A stretch of DNA of 64,000 nucleotides from Mycteria americana (Eukaryota > Chordata > Aves > Ciconiiformes > Ciconiidae): positions 41,461,173 through 41,525,172 of the forward strand of contig NC_134373.1 of the NCBI RefSeq assembly GCF_035582795.1, given 5' to 3'. The notes below the pieces were generated by a model, which searched no databases, was not told where the DNA came from, and was given only the letters and a program-made list of their open reading frames with translations. A program made the position numbers and the translations under genes. Positions 13,945 through 56,392 of the stretch are shown here, one piece after another; the stretch's first letter is position 1; every line of letters starts with the position of its first letter.

Positions 13945-14842
13945 CCAACCCAACCAAACCTGGTTGTAAGTATGTTTAGGCAGAAAAAAGTGAAGTATAG
14001 CAATGGCAAAATAATTTTAATTTAACTAAGAAGCTTGATCAGCATCTGAAGGATAACTGTGTAGTGTTTTTGCTTGTAATAGCACAGAGTGGGACACAAC
14101 ACCCACAGAGAGACTTGTTTGCGATCTGAGTTTAAGACAGAACCAGACTGGTCCTGTTGTCTTTTAAATAGTTATATAAGGTCCTGAAAGACAGAAAAAG
14201 AAGTGGGGGTAGGATGCATCACATGGAGGAAACATCAAATGTGAAGTTGGATGCTTGCCTCATAGATGTCTTGACTGTGTTTTTGTTTGACTTGGTGTGT
14301 GGTTCTGTTTTCTTTGCAGTCAAACTGTTAAAAAATTTACATTGAACTTGACTGATTTGGAAGGTGAAAGGTATAATAATTTTTTTTAATTAATTTGACT
14401 CCACTCTTCTGTGCGCATTTGTCAAAGGGTCAGAAGGCATTCTTCTTGGAGGGAAGAGGAGGCACTCCTTATTTCTCATTATGTATACTGGTGAAATGTT
14501 GATGCTGATGGTATTCAACAGGATTCTGGAAGATGCATGGAACAAACAGTATAGGAAAAGAGTTGGAGAAAATGTCATTTGCTGATCTTGTTTGTCTTAT
14601 AGTCTAATCAGATAAGGAAATTTAAATATAAATAGAATTCCTGTGAAGCTGCTTTTTTATGCTTTTTATTACGTGATTAATATGTTAGAATTTCCCATCT
14701 CAATGAGGTTGCAGGAATTTCAAACTTTCATTTTAGAAAGTTCTTAAAAATGTTTCATAGTTCACTGTTAGGAAGTTCTTACAAAGTTTCATAGCTCAGA
14801 GAACTTCTACAAATACCAGCCCTGAGAAAGGATCCTTTTGAT

Positions 14843-14892
14843 CAGAAATACCACAGAGACTCACAGCCAGAAATACCATAGAGATTCACAGC
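14843..14892. repeat. Tandem duplication, 25-base unit, two copies
   Basis: Unit 1 (cagaaataccacagagactc...) at 14843-14867 and unit 2 at 14868-14892 differ at two positions. Confidence 0.75.
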
Positions 14893-16630
14893 CAGGCATT
14901 ACTGAGGTATCGCTCTGACCAAGGTGGGAAGCAGACTAAAACCATTGGGCACTGGCAGTAGAGGCAGGATGCCATCCATGAGAAGTCCCCACTTTTTTAC
15001 AGGTACCTGCAGATCAATTTCCTCTTGCTGTATGGAGAATTTAGATTGTTCAATGCAGTCTGTAGAGCAGCAGGAAGTTTGCGTACATCTCTAAGCTGTC
15101 AAGATAGCATTTATTTGAAGATAAATCTTTTTTTTTTTTTTTTGTAGTTAGAATTATCTGTGGCCCCTATTTTATCTTTGGCAAATCTAGCATGATAGAG
15201 AAGGGTATGAAGAAAAGCCAGATGTTATCTCCTTAGCCACCATCTACATTAGATGAATGCTTGTGTAGAGGCTTTGAATAGATGTGCAGGCCTTTACAAT
15301 GGAAGGAGCCTACACTGAGACTTCTCTTATCTGGTGTGCTGCAGCACGTGCACTGGCAACCAAGCACTGCAGGATTCCACTTGCTTTGGGACTCTCAAAT
15401 CAGATGAACAGCTATGACAGGTATCTGAGATCATTGCTGGGAAACTCGCTGTCAGGCCTCAAAATAGAAATTCTGCTAGTTGCCACCACCAGCATGATAG
15501 TCATCCTTCAAAACGATTCATATCTTCCTAATCTAGTTTTGATATCCTTAGGTGGTTTATTTAGGCTTTAGTCTGGGTGTATGCCTACCAGTGAAGTGCC
15601 TTACTTTTTTTTAGTTTAATTAACAGCATTCTAAGACTCTGTGTGGAAATGGTGTTTCTTGCATATGTGCAATGGGAAAGCATCCCTAGCTACTTCATGA
15701 GCAGCTGCCTTACCTGAGCTTCATCTGGAGAAGTTGTAGATGATACCACCTAGACAGTCAGGGTACAGCAGAACCCCAGTTTCCAAGTTTTTAATCTCAA
15801 AAATTGAGTTTTTATTTGAGTTTTGTTTATGCATTGAAACCTGCATACAGTATTGAGGGCCAGTATTCTTGGGGAGAGTGGTGGGAAGGGACCCGTTAAG
15901 GCAATCATTGTCCCTGTCATCTGTGCCATGTCCCTTTTTCTTGCTTCCTTTTAAATCTTGGCTGACTTGAAACGGCTCTTCCTTTGAGGTCTACTACTGT
16001 GATTATTTTCTGTAGTGATTGATTTTTTTTTTTCCTGTTTGTGTTTGGGGTTTTTTTGCTGGGGAGAGGAGGGTAATCCTAGTTGGAAACTGTATTTCTA
16101 GCATTAGTGCCTGTTTGGCGCTGGTCTATTTTTTTTTTTTTCAACTTCTGAATCTTGTAGAATTTAAACTTTTCTGGTGAGTGTTGAGCCCTGTGTTACT
16201 TGCTTGTGGTAGACTTTCATCACCTTGTAATACCTTCTCTGTTGTGTTGGGGAGGGGACATTTGACCAGTAATGTCTATAAAAGCTACCAGCATGTATGA
16301 GACGAGTGTAGTCCCAAGGCTGTGCTTCAAAAACCCAAACAATTTACAGAATCTTTCAAGCTTCTTTCCCCTACAATATCATTAGGTAGTAGATGAGAGT
16401 TTTTCTGTTTTGTGCTGCTCACACCTTGCAGTGACAGGAATGGCATGTTTGAACTTGAAAACATCAGCCTGTGTTTTAGTGTGTTCCCTTGAAGTCAAAA
16501 GTGTGAAAAATAGCACTTATTTTAACTTGAAATTTCTAGAGATTCCCAGAGGATGACAATCTTTATTTCAGAGGTAGCCAGCTGATGCTATAGATACCAG
16601 TTGTGCCATTACTGGCACCTTAATTTCTAC

Positions 16631-17986
16631 CTAAAGAACATAGATGACCCTTTTTCTCCATTTTCTGCCACATGCTTTGCTCTGATACGATTTTTGGAAA
16701 ACTTGGACACCAGAGGTTTGGGGTTTTTTCCACTTCCTTAAATCCAGTCTTAAATAAGATACTCGGAAGTACAAGGCAGAAAATGGAACTTCTCTACAAA
16801 ATCCTATTACGACATTATGAATTTCTTCTAACAATAGGACAGACTGCTTGGAGGGACTTCAGGGAGGAACACGTATTGCAAAAGTAATTTCAGCTTTTTT
16901 TTTTCCTTGAGCAAGAGTTCAGCGAGATTTAGATGCCACTGTTATGCCTCCTGCAGTGGCCTCTTCCCAAGTAATCCACATATCACAATTGCCCCCTTAA
17001 TCCCATCATCTTTAATCACTCAGATGGAGACTTGACTTTGGATGGTACCGTGGAGTCTCTCAGACTAACTGTCGAACTAAGAGGTTCCTCATCTTTACTT
17101 GCATCCTTTCCCTTGAATTGTGGCCTCCACCCTTTAAAGATGTTTTCCATTAGTTCTGCTGTCACCATTTCTAAAATCTCAGGTCTCTGTAGCTCTTTGT
17201 TTAAATAAATAAAAAGTTTAATAGCCTTTCTTAAATATTCCTCTGGAAAATTCATCAGAATGAGTTCACAGTTTTATAGATGTACAGGTTTCTTCAACGT
17301 GGCTGATTACTGAAGCTTGAACTTCGAAAGGTCAAGTGGCCACTTTTGCATAAGGATTCACAGGTAGACAGTTTCTTCTAACTTGGATGTTCAGCATATG
17401 TTAAGGGCATCTCTTCTACAGATTCCAAAATCCTAGTTCTTTCATTTGATTGTGTCTAATTTTGTGTTGCATGTCATGTATGAATAGTATTTTGTAGTCT
17501 GAAGTGGTGTTTTTGTTCAAAAAAATTTGCGTAAGTTGCATGATACCCAAGTCTGCCAAATCTCTCTTACTAGAACTACAATATTGCAATGCCTTTAAAT
17601 ATTATGTGGAACTTCACTGCAAAAATGAAGTGTAGATGAGATTAAGAATGTCAGTGTTTTGGCCCATTGTTTGCACCCTGAAGAGGAACAGTGATCTACT
17701 CAAGCCATGTACAGGGTGCTTCAAATATGTATTAATTCTGTAGCTCACCTCAGAAAGACTGATGCATTGTGCACTGGCTGCTTAATGTCAGAAAACAGCT
17801 AATGAATGGTCCAACTCCACCTTTCATTGCCAGAGCACCAGCCTTTGGATCTGTGACAAAAAGAGAGATCAAATACCATGCGCGCTGTCTGATTGTTTGT
17901 TTCCAAAGTAAAATATATGCATTATCTGATTCTGTTTTAAAAGCTGTCTTGGATCCAGGAGTGATACCTAACAGTTTTTGAGTTGC
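16631..17986 (-). pseudogene. Possible decayed protein-coding remnant, family not recognised
   Basis: Several open minus-strand stretches follow one another with frame changes. 17986-17750 is open for 78 codons without an initiating ATG (contains TPGSKTAFKTESDNAYILLW and FVTDPKAGALAMKGGVGPF). 17255-17016 is open for 79 codons (AIKLFIYLNKELQRPEILEM, ENIFKGWRPQFKGKD). 17014-16890, one base out of frame, reads IKDDGIKGAIVICGLLGKRP. 16834-16631 is open for 67 codons (LEEIHNVVIGFCREVPFSAL). Stops and frameshifts separate them. Two explanations remain: an old broken retrocopy or gene fragment, or chance open frames over-read by eye. No parent gene can be named, and no intact start, splice site or poly-A tail was identified. 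Confidence 0.25.
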
Positions 17987-18249
17987 CTAACTTCAGAAGC
18001 AGATGAATGGTTCAATATATTGTCTATGCTGAGTAGAATCTGTATTTACACTCACTATAATTTTTTTTAAATAAACAAGATATATAGATATAAAAAATAA
18101 CAACATCAAGGGGTTATAGCAGCTGACTTTTTAAAAAAATATCTTCTGTACTGATACGTGTATGTTTTCTTGTTGCTCTCCATCTAGCAAACAAGGGGTT
18201 GCAAGGAATTTTTAACAGTATAGTAGTGGAGTGATGTTATTCTTCTCTA

Positions 18250-18260
18250 CCCCCCCCCCC
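18250..18260. repeat. Poly-C run of 11
   Basis: Uninterrupted C11 in ACVR2A intron 1. Confidence 0.85.
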
Positions 18261-18542
18261 AGTTGTATTTCTTATTTGTAGATGACATCATCCTCCATAG
18301 TTCCTACTATATTTAGGAACCTGTGCTATTAGGTAGATTGTTCTTCAGGGTTTTGTTACTGGATTCTCTCTCTGGAAAGCTCTTTTTCAGAAGTGTTCAT
18401 CTTAGCTGGAGAATTTCATACTTCCAGGGCAGGCTCATCCGTACAAGTTTTTCATTTTGGCAAGGTGTGAACTGCAAAAAAAATTGAAATATTTTCAAAG
18501 TATTTGATGAAATAGCTAAGCAAATACAGGTTTCCTGATATT

Positions 18543-18553
18543 CCCCCCCCCCC
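18543..18553. repeat. Poly-C run of 11
   Basis: Second uninterrupted C11, about 290 bases after the first. Confidence 0.85.
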
Positions 18554-20374
18554 ATCATACTATAATCCTGGAGAACTGAAATTTAATATTGTTATACAAA
18601 AAGCTACACCAAAACTTCCAAGTTTACTGTAAGACCCATGTTGAGTTGCAAACTCATTTTTTTATTTTAGGAAAAGAAACAAGCCTTTTAGAACATCAAG
18701 TCAATTTTTAAATTTTTAAGATTAACCTTTTAGCCTTTTAAAAGATCGTAAGTCTCGCAGACTTCTGCGCAGAGGTGCAGCACTTTGGTGGCATTTCTCC
18801 ATTCTTCCCCAATGACTTTTTGATTAACTACAATGCAGGCTTGGTGGAACATGCTGAAAAGGAGAATGATGGTGAGAAATTCTAGTCTGAAAAGATACGC
18901 ATCTTCTGTATAAGGCAGTGTGAGAACAGTTCAGGTGATTTGTTACTTTGCTGTCTTGTTTATCTCTTTCCTGATTCTTGCATTGCTTAAGTTAATTGCT
19001 GTTGTGTTGGGATTTAATGAGTGTACTTTGGCTCGGTTGATATGAAGTTCAGTCCTTGTTTGACCTGTGAGCATTGAGAACAATGATAATGGGACTAATA
19101 CTTGTCTGAAGATCAACAAAATATGTTTTGGGACATATTGGTATGTATAAGGAGGACAGAATAGGTCTGTTCTGTTGTAACTCAGTTTGCTTTATTAGGT
19201 TGAAAATAACCTCTTTATTTTTCCTTTGAGAAACACTCCCTTGGGTGTTACCAGAAAAAATACAGAATGGTAAAAACCTGCTTCCTGCTTGTGGAAACAT
19301 CAAAGCTGGGCCTTTTTAGTGTATATTTGTAGTCTGTTCTTAGATATATTTGTGGGTCTAGAAAGTGTATATGAGATCACTGTGGAAACAAATAGAATAA
19401 TATATATAGACAAGTACTTGAAAAAGATACCTGTACAGTAACTGAAGTTTTTTCAAGATGCTACGCTACATTTTTTGTCCTTCTTTGTTCCACTATAACA
19501 GCGCGTTACAATTCAGATCTCTTAGCGAATGGGCTGTTCTGTCTGCTAAGCAACTCACAATGTCCAGTCCCTGTGGTGCTTCAGGCCATTCCGCTCAACT
19601 AGTTTATTCCAATAAACTGCTCCATTCCTTATATGTTTGTGGATCTCAGTGCTCGGAATGAGTTCAAATTAATCTCAAACATAATACAATTTAGGTAGCC
19701 TTTCTACAGTAAGTATAGGTAGCTGCCAGACTGAACTTCACCCTTTCATTCCTTTATATACTAGGTTTTCTAGGAAACAGCAAAAAAAAGAGTCCTTTTC
19801 TATCACATGAGTGTTCCTGCATATAAATCCTTACCAATACTGTCATTAGTGCTTATAATAGAATCAAGTTCAAGTACAGCGTAATGGACTTGTCTGGGTA
19901 GGTTGTGCAGCCATGAAATACAGATGCGATTACTCTTTCCAGACTTCAGTGTTGCCATTTGCATCTCAGGCTTGAGTAAGTACATCTCGGAAACATACTA
20001 GATGGAAAAGAAGTCTGTAGTTCTGTCTAGTGCTGGAAGACATGCCGAAATAAGTTTAAAACTTTATTTTTAGTTCCCTTCTAGTTAAGGATGTGTTAGG
20101 TACACATTGGGAGTGCCCGTCAGAGCAATCTACATACATAGACTGGCTTTCAGAAGACTTGGGTTTTTTTCCACGCTGATGTTTTAGATCTCAGTGCTAT
20201 CAAACTAATCTTTGTAGCCTTCTCACTAGTTTTCATGACTTCAGCCTAAAAAATTTTGCTAGATTTCATAAACCAGCAAGGAATCACAGATTCGTTTTCC
20301 CTTTGAGTGGAAGCCTTTGTGTCTTTATGTGGTGTCACCAACTGACTATGCTGCAAAAGCAGTATTTGGGGACT

Positions 20375-20385
20375 GGGGGGGGGGG
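20375..20385. repeat. Poly-G run of 11
   Basis: Uninterrupted G11 on the plus strand in intron 1, opposite in sense to the neighbouring C runs. Confidence 0.85.
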
Positions 20386-20695
20386 CTCTGTCTTGGTCTT
20401 CTCAGGAAATGAGGGAGAAGATCATGATCACATTTCAGACTCTATTAAAAATGTCATGAAACCATTCCTGCATTACAGACCAATATGGTTGTGTTGCTCA
20501 GTTTCAGGTTTACTAAATAAAGCTGATGATAAACTCCCAGGAGCTGGTATCTCCCCCCGCCCCGAGTGTAATGTAGTGGTATCTGTAATAGAGAATTCAG
20601 ATTTCATCCAGTATCTTTTTCCAGTAATCCCTTTCTAAATTAGGGCTGTGTTAGTATAGTCCTTCTTATTAGCTATGCATAGATTTCTTTGTTTG

Positions 20696-20725
20696 CCCCC
20701 CCCCCCCCCCCCCCCCAAAAAAAAA
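20696..20725. repeat. Poly-C run of 21 followed by nine A
   Basis: C21 at 20696-20716 then A9. It is the longest homopolymer of C in the window. It is prone to length error in sequencing and to length polymorphism. Confidence 0.85.
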
Positions 20726-23700
20726 TTAAAAAAACTGGCTAGATTTTTTTTTTCAGGCATTCATATAGTCTTACTGCTTGGAAAAAATGGTAGCCAGTCC
20801 TTCAGATGCCTACTAAGGTGAGGTTTTCCAGACTGCACATGTACACTCTAATAAAATTGCTTTCTGGACTGCTAACAATTACAGTGTATCCTGTATTAAC
20901 AGCAGTTCAGAAGTTCACTAGCAAATGTTGGTTTTCTTTTCTTACTGCAGCTGTTGTGGATGAACACAAATATATATTGATACAGCAGCACACTAACTGC
21001 AATATGATAACAGCATATATTAAATGTGATCTGTCTTAATATGCCGAAACTAAACTCTATTATATACTGGAATATTCTTTGCTTTTTCAATGTATTCCTC
21101 TCGGAAGCTTTCAGACTTTAAGTTCAGTCCTTAGGATACTGCTGGTGCTTTGCTGATGGTTTCTTTCAGCAGCAACGTTTTGCCTTTTGAGCTTCAGTAA
21201 GAGATTTCCCAAGAACCTGACAATTTCATATGAAAACAACTTGTCAGCACTCAAAATGGGTATAGGGAGTATCACTATAGACATACTATGCCTAAACTGG
21301 GACCCAGATAAATTTGCTTTTGTTGTAAATGCCAGCTGCCCTTCTCCTCTAAGAGTTCAATCCCTGTGGAGGGGGTGGCAGAGCTGGTTATAAGCAGATG
21401 CTTCCTTTGTGCAGTGGGCTCAGGGCTGCCTTCTTTGTGTGGTTCCCTTTCTCTTCTTCCCTTGCTTCCACCACATTCCTGCTTTTCTACTTCGAAAGGT
21501 TAAGCCAAGATTGTCCTGGTATGTCCATACATCAGTTTAGTCTGGCCAGACCTATGGCAAATGTCCACTTAGCCCCTAGAGAAGGTATTATGGTTAGATG
21601 CTCCAGTCAGATCCAAAGTCACTGAACCAACAGTGTGATTTCTGGCCAGTTGGATAGGTCTGGCCAGTTGATTCAGAGCATTAATGAATAAGAAAACGTG
21701 ACGATAGAGATGTGTAAGGAAAATATTTGTGCAAAGTTAATTTTACTGTAATTTTTGAATTTTATCAAATTCGGCTTGTCTATGGTCCTTCAAAGCGAGG
21801 CTTGGCAGCAGAAGAAAAGGAATGGCACATATGAGAGAAATCCAGGACTTCTGCTTTATTGCACTGACAGAACCAAATTGTTCAATCTGTTGCCTCATCT
21901 GTTTCTTGCCATAGCTGGGAGTTGTAAAGGTCAGGCCATTGCAGCACAAAGAATATAATAGTTAACATGCTGCATCTCGCAGGGTTACCAGCTGGCTAGT
22001 GCATTTCTCCCATTGAACATCCAGGCTCTTTCCCAACGAGCGTAAGCAGCATCCTCTGCCTATTTTGGGAATGCGTCAAAGTCAAAAGTTTCTGAAGGTG
22101 GTAACGTGGGATGCCCAGTATGGTCAGTGTTGCGCTCGACTCTGACGTCCTGTGCTGCGCTTCAAGAGGGCTGCAGCAATTTTCAGTTTGAAATAGTTCT
22201 CATCACCCTGAGGGGTGCAAATTTGTTGGTCCCTGTATGGTCGGGTCTGTTCACTGAGAAAAATTACCTTACTGTTGGTTGTGTGTGTTTGAGGAGGTGT
22301 TATGTGATGGAAGCCTCTGCCAGTGTACCGGTCACCCTGACCCCCACCTCCTACTGCTGTTGGGTAGAGTGCCTGGGTGACAAAGATTTCATCCCACAAA
22401 AGAACTTGAGGTTATAGCTGCTCTGCTTGCCATACCTTCCTATAGGAGAATGAAAAGTATGGGTATGGCTACAAGGCAACAGCTAGGGTATCAAAATTAT
22501 TGTGAATATATGTGAATAAAGGAGGTAACGAGTGATACAAATAAACATGTATGAAGCTGACTGCTATGGAAGACCTTTTCTGTTTAAATCTGATCTTCAG
22601 CATTATGTCTAGTGTACCTGTCTCTCCTGAAAATATCAGATGGCTGCACAGGCAAAGTAAGCATGTTTTGTCATCCTCCTGACCCTTCCTCAATTTTGAA
22701 GTGAGTCCTCTGACTCTTGAGCTCTTCTCTCTCCCCCTCTGTTTTTCCATGTTTTTAATATGTATTAAATGATGAAGATTAATGACATGCTCTTGGCAGT
22801 ATTTGACAAGATAAAAACAGAAGTAAAAGCCAGTTACTACTCCCTTCCAGTATTTTGTTAACGGTTTTGCATCCTAACAACCCTTTACCTTTGCAGAAAC
22901 CAGATTGGTCATTCATATCACATTAAAACTATGAAGTTAGCTCCACTTAGAGGTGCCTCAGTCTTAATATTTGCTGGTTTTGGCTGTAGGTTGTCAGTAG
23001 GCATTGATGAATCAATTACATTTGTTATTTAAAAGACTCAAATTTAAAAGTTTGGAAACGTTTATTTTTAAGAATACTGGGATGACCAAAAAAAAAAAAT
23101 CATATGCTGTATTAGGATAAGTAAGCCAGTGTGCTAGTCTGTTTTGGTCCACCAGCACATTTAATACAGACTGAATCGGTGCTTTGGCCTCCAAACACCA
23201 CTTGGCTTTTATTGCCTGAAGCGTGCGCATCAGCCGTCGTGGTTGATCCCACTGTGTATGTTGGGTACCCGCTGTGGGAAGGGGAAACGTGCCCCCAGGC
23301 CTTCTGGGAGCAGAAGCACTTGGTTATTGAGTTATGACAAAGACCTAAGGTCTTCTGTGTCACACAGCAAAAAACCTGCACTACCCTTGGAGATTAGGGA
23401 CCATTGCCTCACACCTATTGGTCTCAATTCCAGTTGCTCACTTGGCAAACAAGAATGATGTAAAATATATTATTTTAGTGTAGCGTGTCTTATACTTCAG
23501 TGCTTTGTGTTAAGAAGCTATGTTGCAGATGAAAGCTAGGGGAAGAGATGTTGATGGATTAAAACTGAATTTATTAATTGGGTTTAGGTTTCTAACATGT
23601 ACAAACTGCTTTTTTGGCATGTGTAACAAGATAAGAGGCAAAAATGGCTTTTGGTAAATTCTACTTGTTTGGCTAATATTGTAACTAAATCTTTACTGTT

Positions 23701-24020
23701 CGGTATTTCACCTTTTCTCTGCTATTGCTGTTCAGGGAAAAGTACTGCCATAACTTGTTCTATATTTCTTCAGATCTTGATAAGTTATCCAAGTCACTGT
23801 TTGACTTAACAGAAGATCTTTGTTTTATGTTTCAACACTTACTTGGAATGCTTGTGAACTTTAAATGTTTTCTTTCTTTATTGAAAAAAAAAAAAAAGAG
23901 GAGAGAGGGTATATTGATGCAAGTGGTGTATGATATTTTAGTACATACTGGTTTCGACTGTTCGTGTGTCTCATCCTTCAGAATGCCATTTAATTGTGAT
24001 TTAATTTTCATTCCTAAAAG

Positions 24021-52793
<28,773 letters not shown>

Positions 52794-53423
52794 TAGTTGC
52801 ACTGGTCATGTCAGTGACCACCAGGACTCTTCACTGGAGCTGCTAAAGCTAACGGGACTGCTTACGTCACTACTGTTTTCTGTGTGGGAAGAATGGTAAG
52901 TCTCTCTGGAACAGCATCAAGAGGTGTTTCTCCTTTATTTTCCCCTTCCTCCTCCCAGCCGTGGCTCCGTGAGACTTTTTGCATTCCCTGCTTACACCTG
53001 AAGGACACGTGACTGAGAAACGGTAACACGCTGTTAAGGAACTTAAATGAAGAATACGGACCTGTACTGGCTAATCAAGTGTTTTAAAAACTGACATCAG
53101 ATTTCTTAATACCTGTCAGAAGAGACTAATTCCTTAAATGAACTACTGTTATTTTTTTTAAATCAAACATTTCATTTCAGATTTAAAAAAGGGTAACTTG
53201 TTTTTATTGCATTTGCTGTTGTTTATAAAAATGACTATTGTAATGCCAATATGACACAGCTTGTGAATGTTTAGTGTGCTGCTGTTCAGTGTACATAAAC
53301 AAAAGTAATCAGGTGGGATATAGCAAAGAGGCTTCCAAGTATTACTTAACCTCCCTCAACAAGGTATACCTCAGTTCCACCTCTGCTAAATTATGAGATT
53401 GACAACACTAACAAAATTTGAAT

Positions 53424-53429
53424 AATAAA
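53424..53429 (+). terminator. Proximal poly(A) signal AATAAA of ACVR2A
   Basis: AATAAA within aataataaattgatcc, about 630 bases after the stop codon. A GT/T-containing stretch (tgttttgtaaatgatg) follows, as expected for a downstream element. It would give a short-UTR transcript. Confidence 0.5.
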
Positions 53430-55019
53430 TTGATCCATGTTTTGTAAATGATGTATTTCAAATTCACTGTGTTATTTAAAAAGGGTAAGCTATGCTTCAT
53501 GCCAACAGTAAATGGCCATTCCTAAAGCAGTGTTTTTAGCCTTTTCTTGTACTAGCTTGTTGTGTATAACCCCCCCAGTGCTGTTTATTGAAACAAAATT
53601 TTCCTTCCTCTCTTAGTTGAAAGCTTTTCTCTGACCTCCATTTCCCAGCATCTCTCATACATTTATTTAACTGAAACTATTTAGGTTTGCTGTGTCTGAG
53701 GAGTATTTGAAAACTTAAGCATGACTTTTTTAGTTTTCTGTGAGCTGTGACACTGGAAAGCTCTGAATTCTTGTGTTTTTGTTTTTTTTTTAAAAAAAGT
53801 CTTTTTCCTATTTATGTTTGTGGAAAGGTCTGCCTAGCCTGTGTTCTGTTTCACTAAACAGTATGCAGTGGGTTCTGTATCGCTGTTTCAGGATCACCTC
53901 AGGAAGCTCAGTTACCCCGAATTCCTTACTCTCTGCTTCAAGATTTGCAACTTCACTCTACTTAAAGCTCGGTGCCATCTTACCGGAGTACTACTTCATG
54001 TCTGCGATACATCGGTTTATCCTGGAATCACACGAAAAACTCTAGCCACAGGTCTCAGATCATAAATGCTTACAGATTTCAGGGATGATTTAGTTAGGCT
54101 TACAACTGAAAATATGCAATGCCTGCTTAGAGGTAACGAATACCAATGTCCGTAGCACGGACTCACAAAAAATGAGGAAAAACACTGAAATCGCTTTCAC
54201 AACTCCAATGTTCTTTTCGAGTTTAGGAAGTCATGCCTTATATTCAGATTACAAAGTGACTGGTAGATAGGTGCCAAAGTGCTTCTGAGAAGTACTGTTT
54301 CACTACATTTATTTGATCCTTTACACAAATTTCCAAGTAAAATAAATTTTACAAACCTCAAGTACAGAACCGACACTAGCTGGTAGTATGCTGTGTATTT
54401 CATCGTTTTCTTTGTTTTTACACCATGTCTCTCGAAAGAAGCTTTTAATGTTGCAGTTAGGAGCTCGCTGTGAATGTTACCTTGAAAATTGATCTGTACA
54501 GCCACAAGATACTCTGTTTTACCTGTACGTGAACTTAATCTCTGGGAACAATAAGAGACATTACGGATAATCAAGACCTAGGCCAGCACGCTCTCGGCAG
54601 GGAGGGGAAGAAAGGTCTAACGTACCACCCAGTGCTGTCTGTCCTGCTGTTCCACATGTGTATGCCTGAGGTCCCAGGGAGCCGAAGAACCCTGCTCTGA
54701 GGGGTCATTGGTACTGTAGGGCGCAACTCGGTGGTGATCCGCTTGGCTGTAGAAAGCAAGCAAGCTAGTTTGTGGCTGCTTCTTCGATTGACACTTTCAT
54801 TTTGCTTCCGTTTTTAATCCAGGGACGTGACGTTACGCGCACAGCAGGACATGAACATAGCTGCTGAGTTCTGAACAAATAAGAACCCATTTGTACTTCA
54901 CTGAAGACCTCCGTGCTCCCAATGAGTTTTAACCCCTTTACTAGCCAAAATGGAGTAAATACAGATGGTTCCATGATCTGTTATTCAAGAGCTGATGCAA
55001 AAACTGGTCATGTGTAAAA

Positions 55020-55920
55020 TGGGCATCATCTGCGTGTGATCCTTTAAACTTCAGCTACCGCGGGTTCTCGCAGCAAAGTGGTGGGGGCTCAGGTGTCGCT
55101 GGTTTGCTTCACGTTGCAGACTGTGCAGGGCGCTCGCTAAGCCTAGCATCAGGAAAACTCAGATCACTTGCCTTCGCATCTTAAAACTGCCTTTGGATAT
55201 CCCCGATCATTTAAGTATTGTACTACTCTGAGTTTCCTGATCTTTAACAGCATCATTTGGTGTCGCTGTGAAAAGGATGTTTGTAGTACAAAGGCTTTTT
55301 CATTGGGCACAGTAACGTCCCCAGCGCTCCTCTGGTACAACTCTGCTCGCAGGGCATGTTGATGTGTACTTGTGTTCTACTTCTTGAGCATTTAATGTGC
55401 AAGCTGAGAAGATGCCTGAGCCAGCAGCACTTTGCAAGTGGAAACAAGGGCAGGACTCAGCATGATTGATGCTAGTGGAAATACTTTGGCGTTATCTCCT
55501 AGCAGGCAGTGACCGTTGTCCCTTTGCGTCCTGTGGCATGTGGGTGCGAGCTCCAAAGGGTCACCCTGTCCTGTGGCTCGTGAGGAACAGCCAGTCCCTT
55601 GCTCTTAACTTTCAGCAAAGTCTCCCCAAAGGACGCGCGCAGGACTGAGGGCTGAGTGAGCCCCTTCTGGGCCTCGCCAGGAGTTTGAGCCCCCTGTTAC
55701 TTTTTACGCTGTGTGAGGGCGGGAAGTCTCTGCGTCGCATCCTGCATGGCTTCGCACTGCCACTACGCGTGCCGTAGCGTTTCAGAGCAGAGACCGTGCC
55801 TCGTGGTTGTTGGAGTTGTTGAACTAGCGCTGTCAGTCGTGGTGGTGTTCTGAATCTACACCGTGAGGACCGAAATCCACCACTGCCGCCCTTCCCTCGG
55901 AGATTTTAACGAGTCGGTGT
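55020..55920. other. CpG-rich block within the ACVR2A 3' UTR
   Basis: CpG dinucleotides are frequent here (ctaccgcgggttctcg, ggacgcgcgcagg, actacgcgtgccgtagcg), unlike the rest of the window. It may be a small CpG island or a local GC-rich patch. No start codon of a known gene was found. Confidence 0.45.
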
Positions 55921-56392
55921 AGTTTTCAAATACCAGCTTTCAGTGTGCTAACTAAATTGTTACCAGACAGTAGTAAGATGTTTCCTGTTCATACTAGCAT
56001 TCGACAGAATAAATAGGGTCACCAGTTTCCTCTTTTTCCAGCTTTTCTTTTTTAATACATTTACTTTTATTAGGAACACTTGGTACAAAATGCAGAAAGC
56101 TGCAATATGTGTTCACGGGCAAAATGGTTCAAGTAGCATCCTTGATGGAACATCATTTACCTCAGATACTCAACCAGCAGTACTTCTTTTTTTTTTTTTT
56201 CTTTCATTTTATTTTTTTTAATGCCGTTTCAGTCCATATACTATTCGTTACCTCTCGAGATTTTGGTAAGCAATTATTTTAACTTTACTCTTCGTATTTG
56301 TCAGTGTTTTGGGCACAGGTTGTTGTACTACTGTCAAAAGGTACTTGCTGTTTTTCTGCAAGTACTAAAAACAAACCAACCCCCCCGCCCTC

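Larger units (their letters stand above)
1..24020 (+). other. ACVR2A: ACVR2A intron 1 (3' part)
   Basis: No exon of a known gene was found. Exon 1 is not here: nothing resembles the receptor signal peptide. The sequence is AT-rich and contains T and A homopolymers (near 10030, 13921, 15127), an ATT microsatellite at 10118, several poly-C/poly-G runs between 11545 and 20716, a perfect hairpin at 7593, and unassigned broken protein-like readings on the minus strand (2656-3249, 11078-11410, 16631-17986). Large first introns are usual for this gene and may hold enhancers, but no specific element can be named. Confidence 0.85.

Noticed and set aside
15284..15571. 95-codon sense frame in intron 1
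   Set aside because: No domain or splice support; judged a chance frame.
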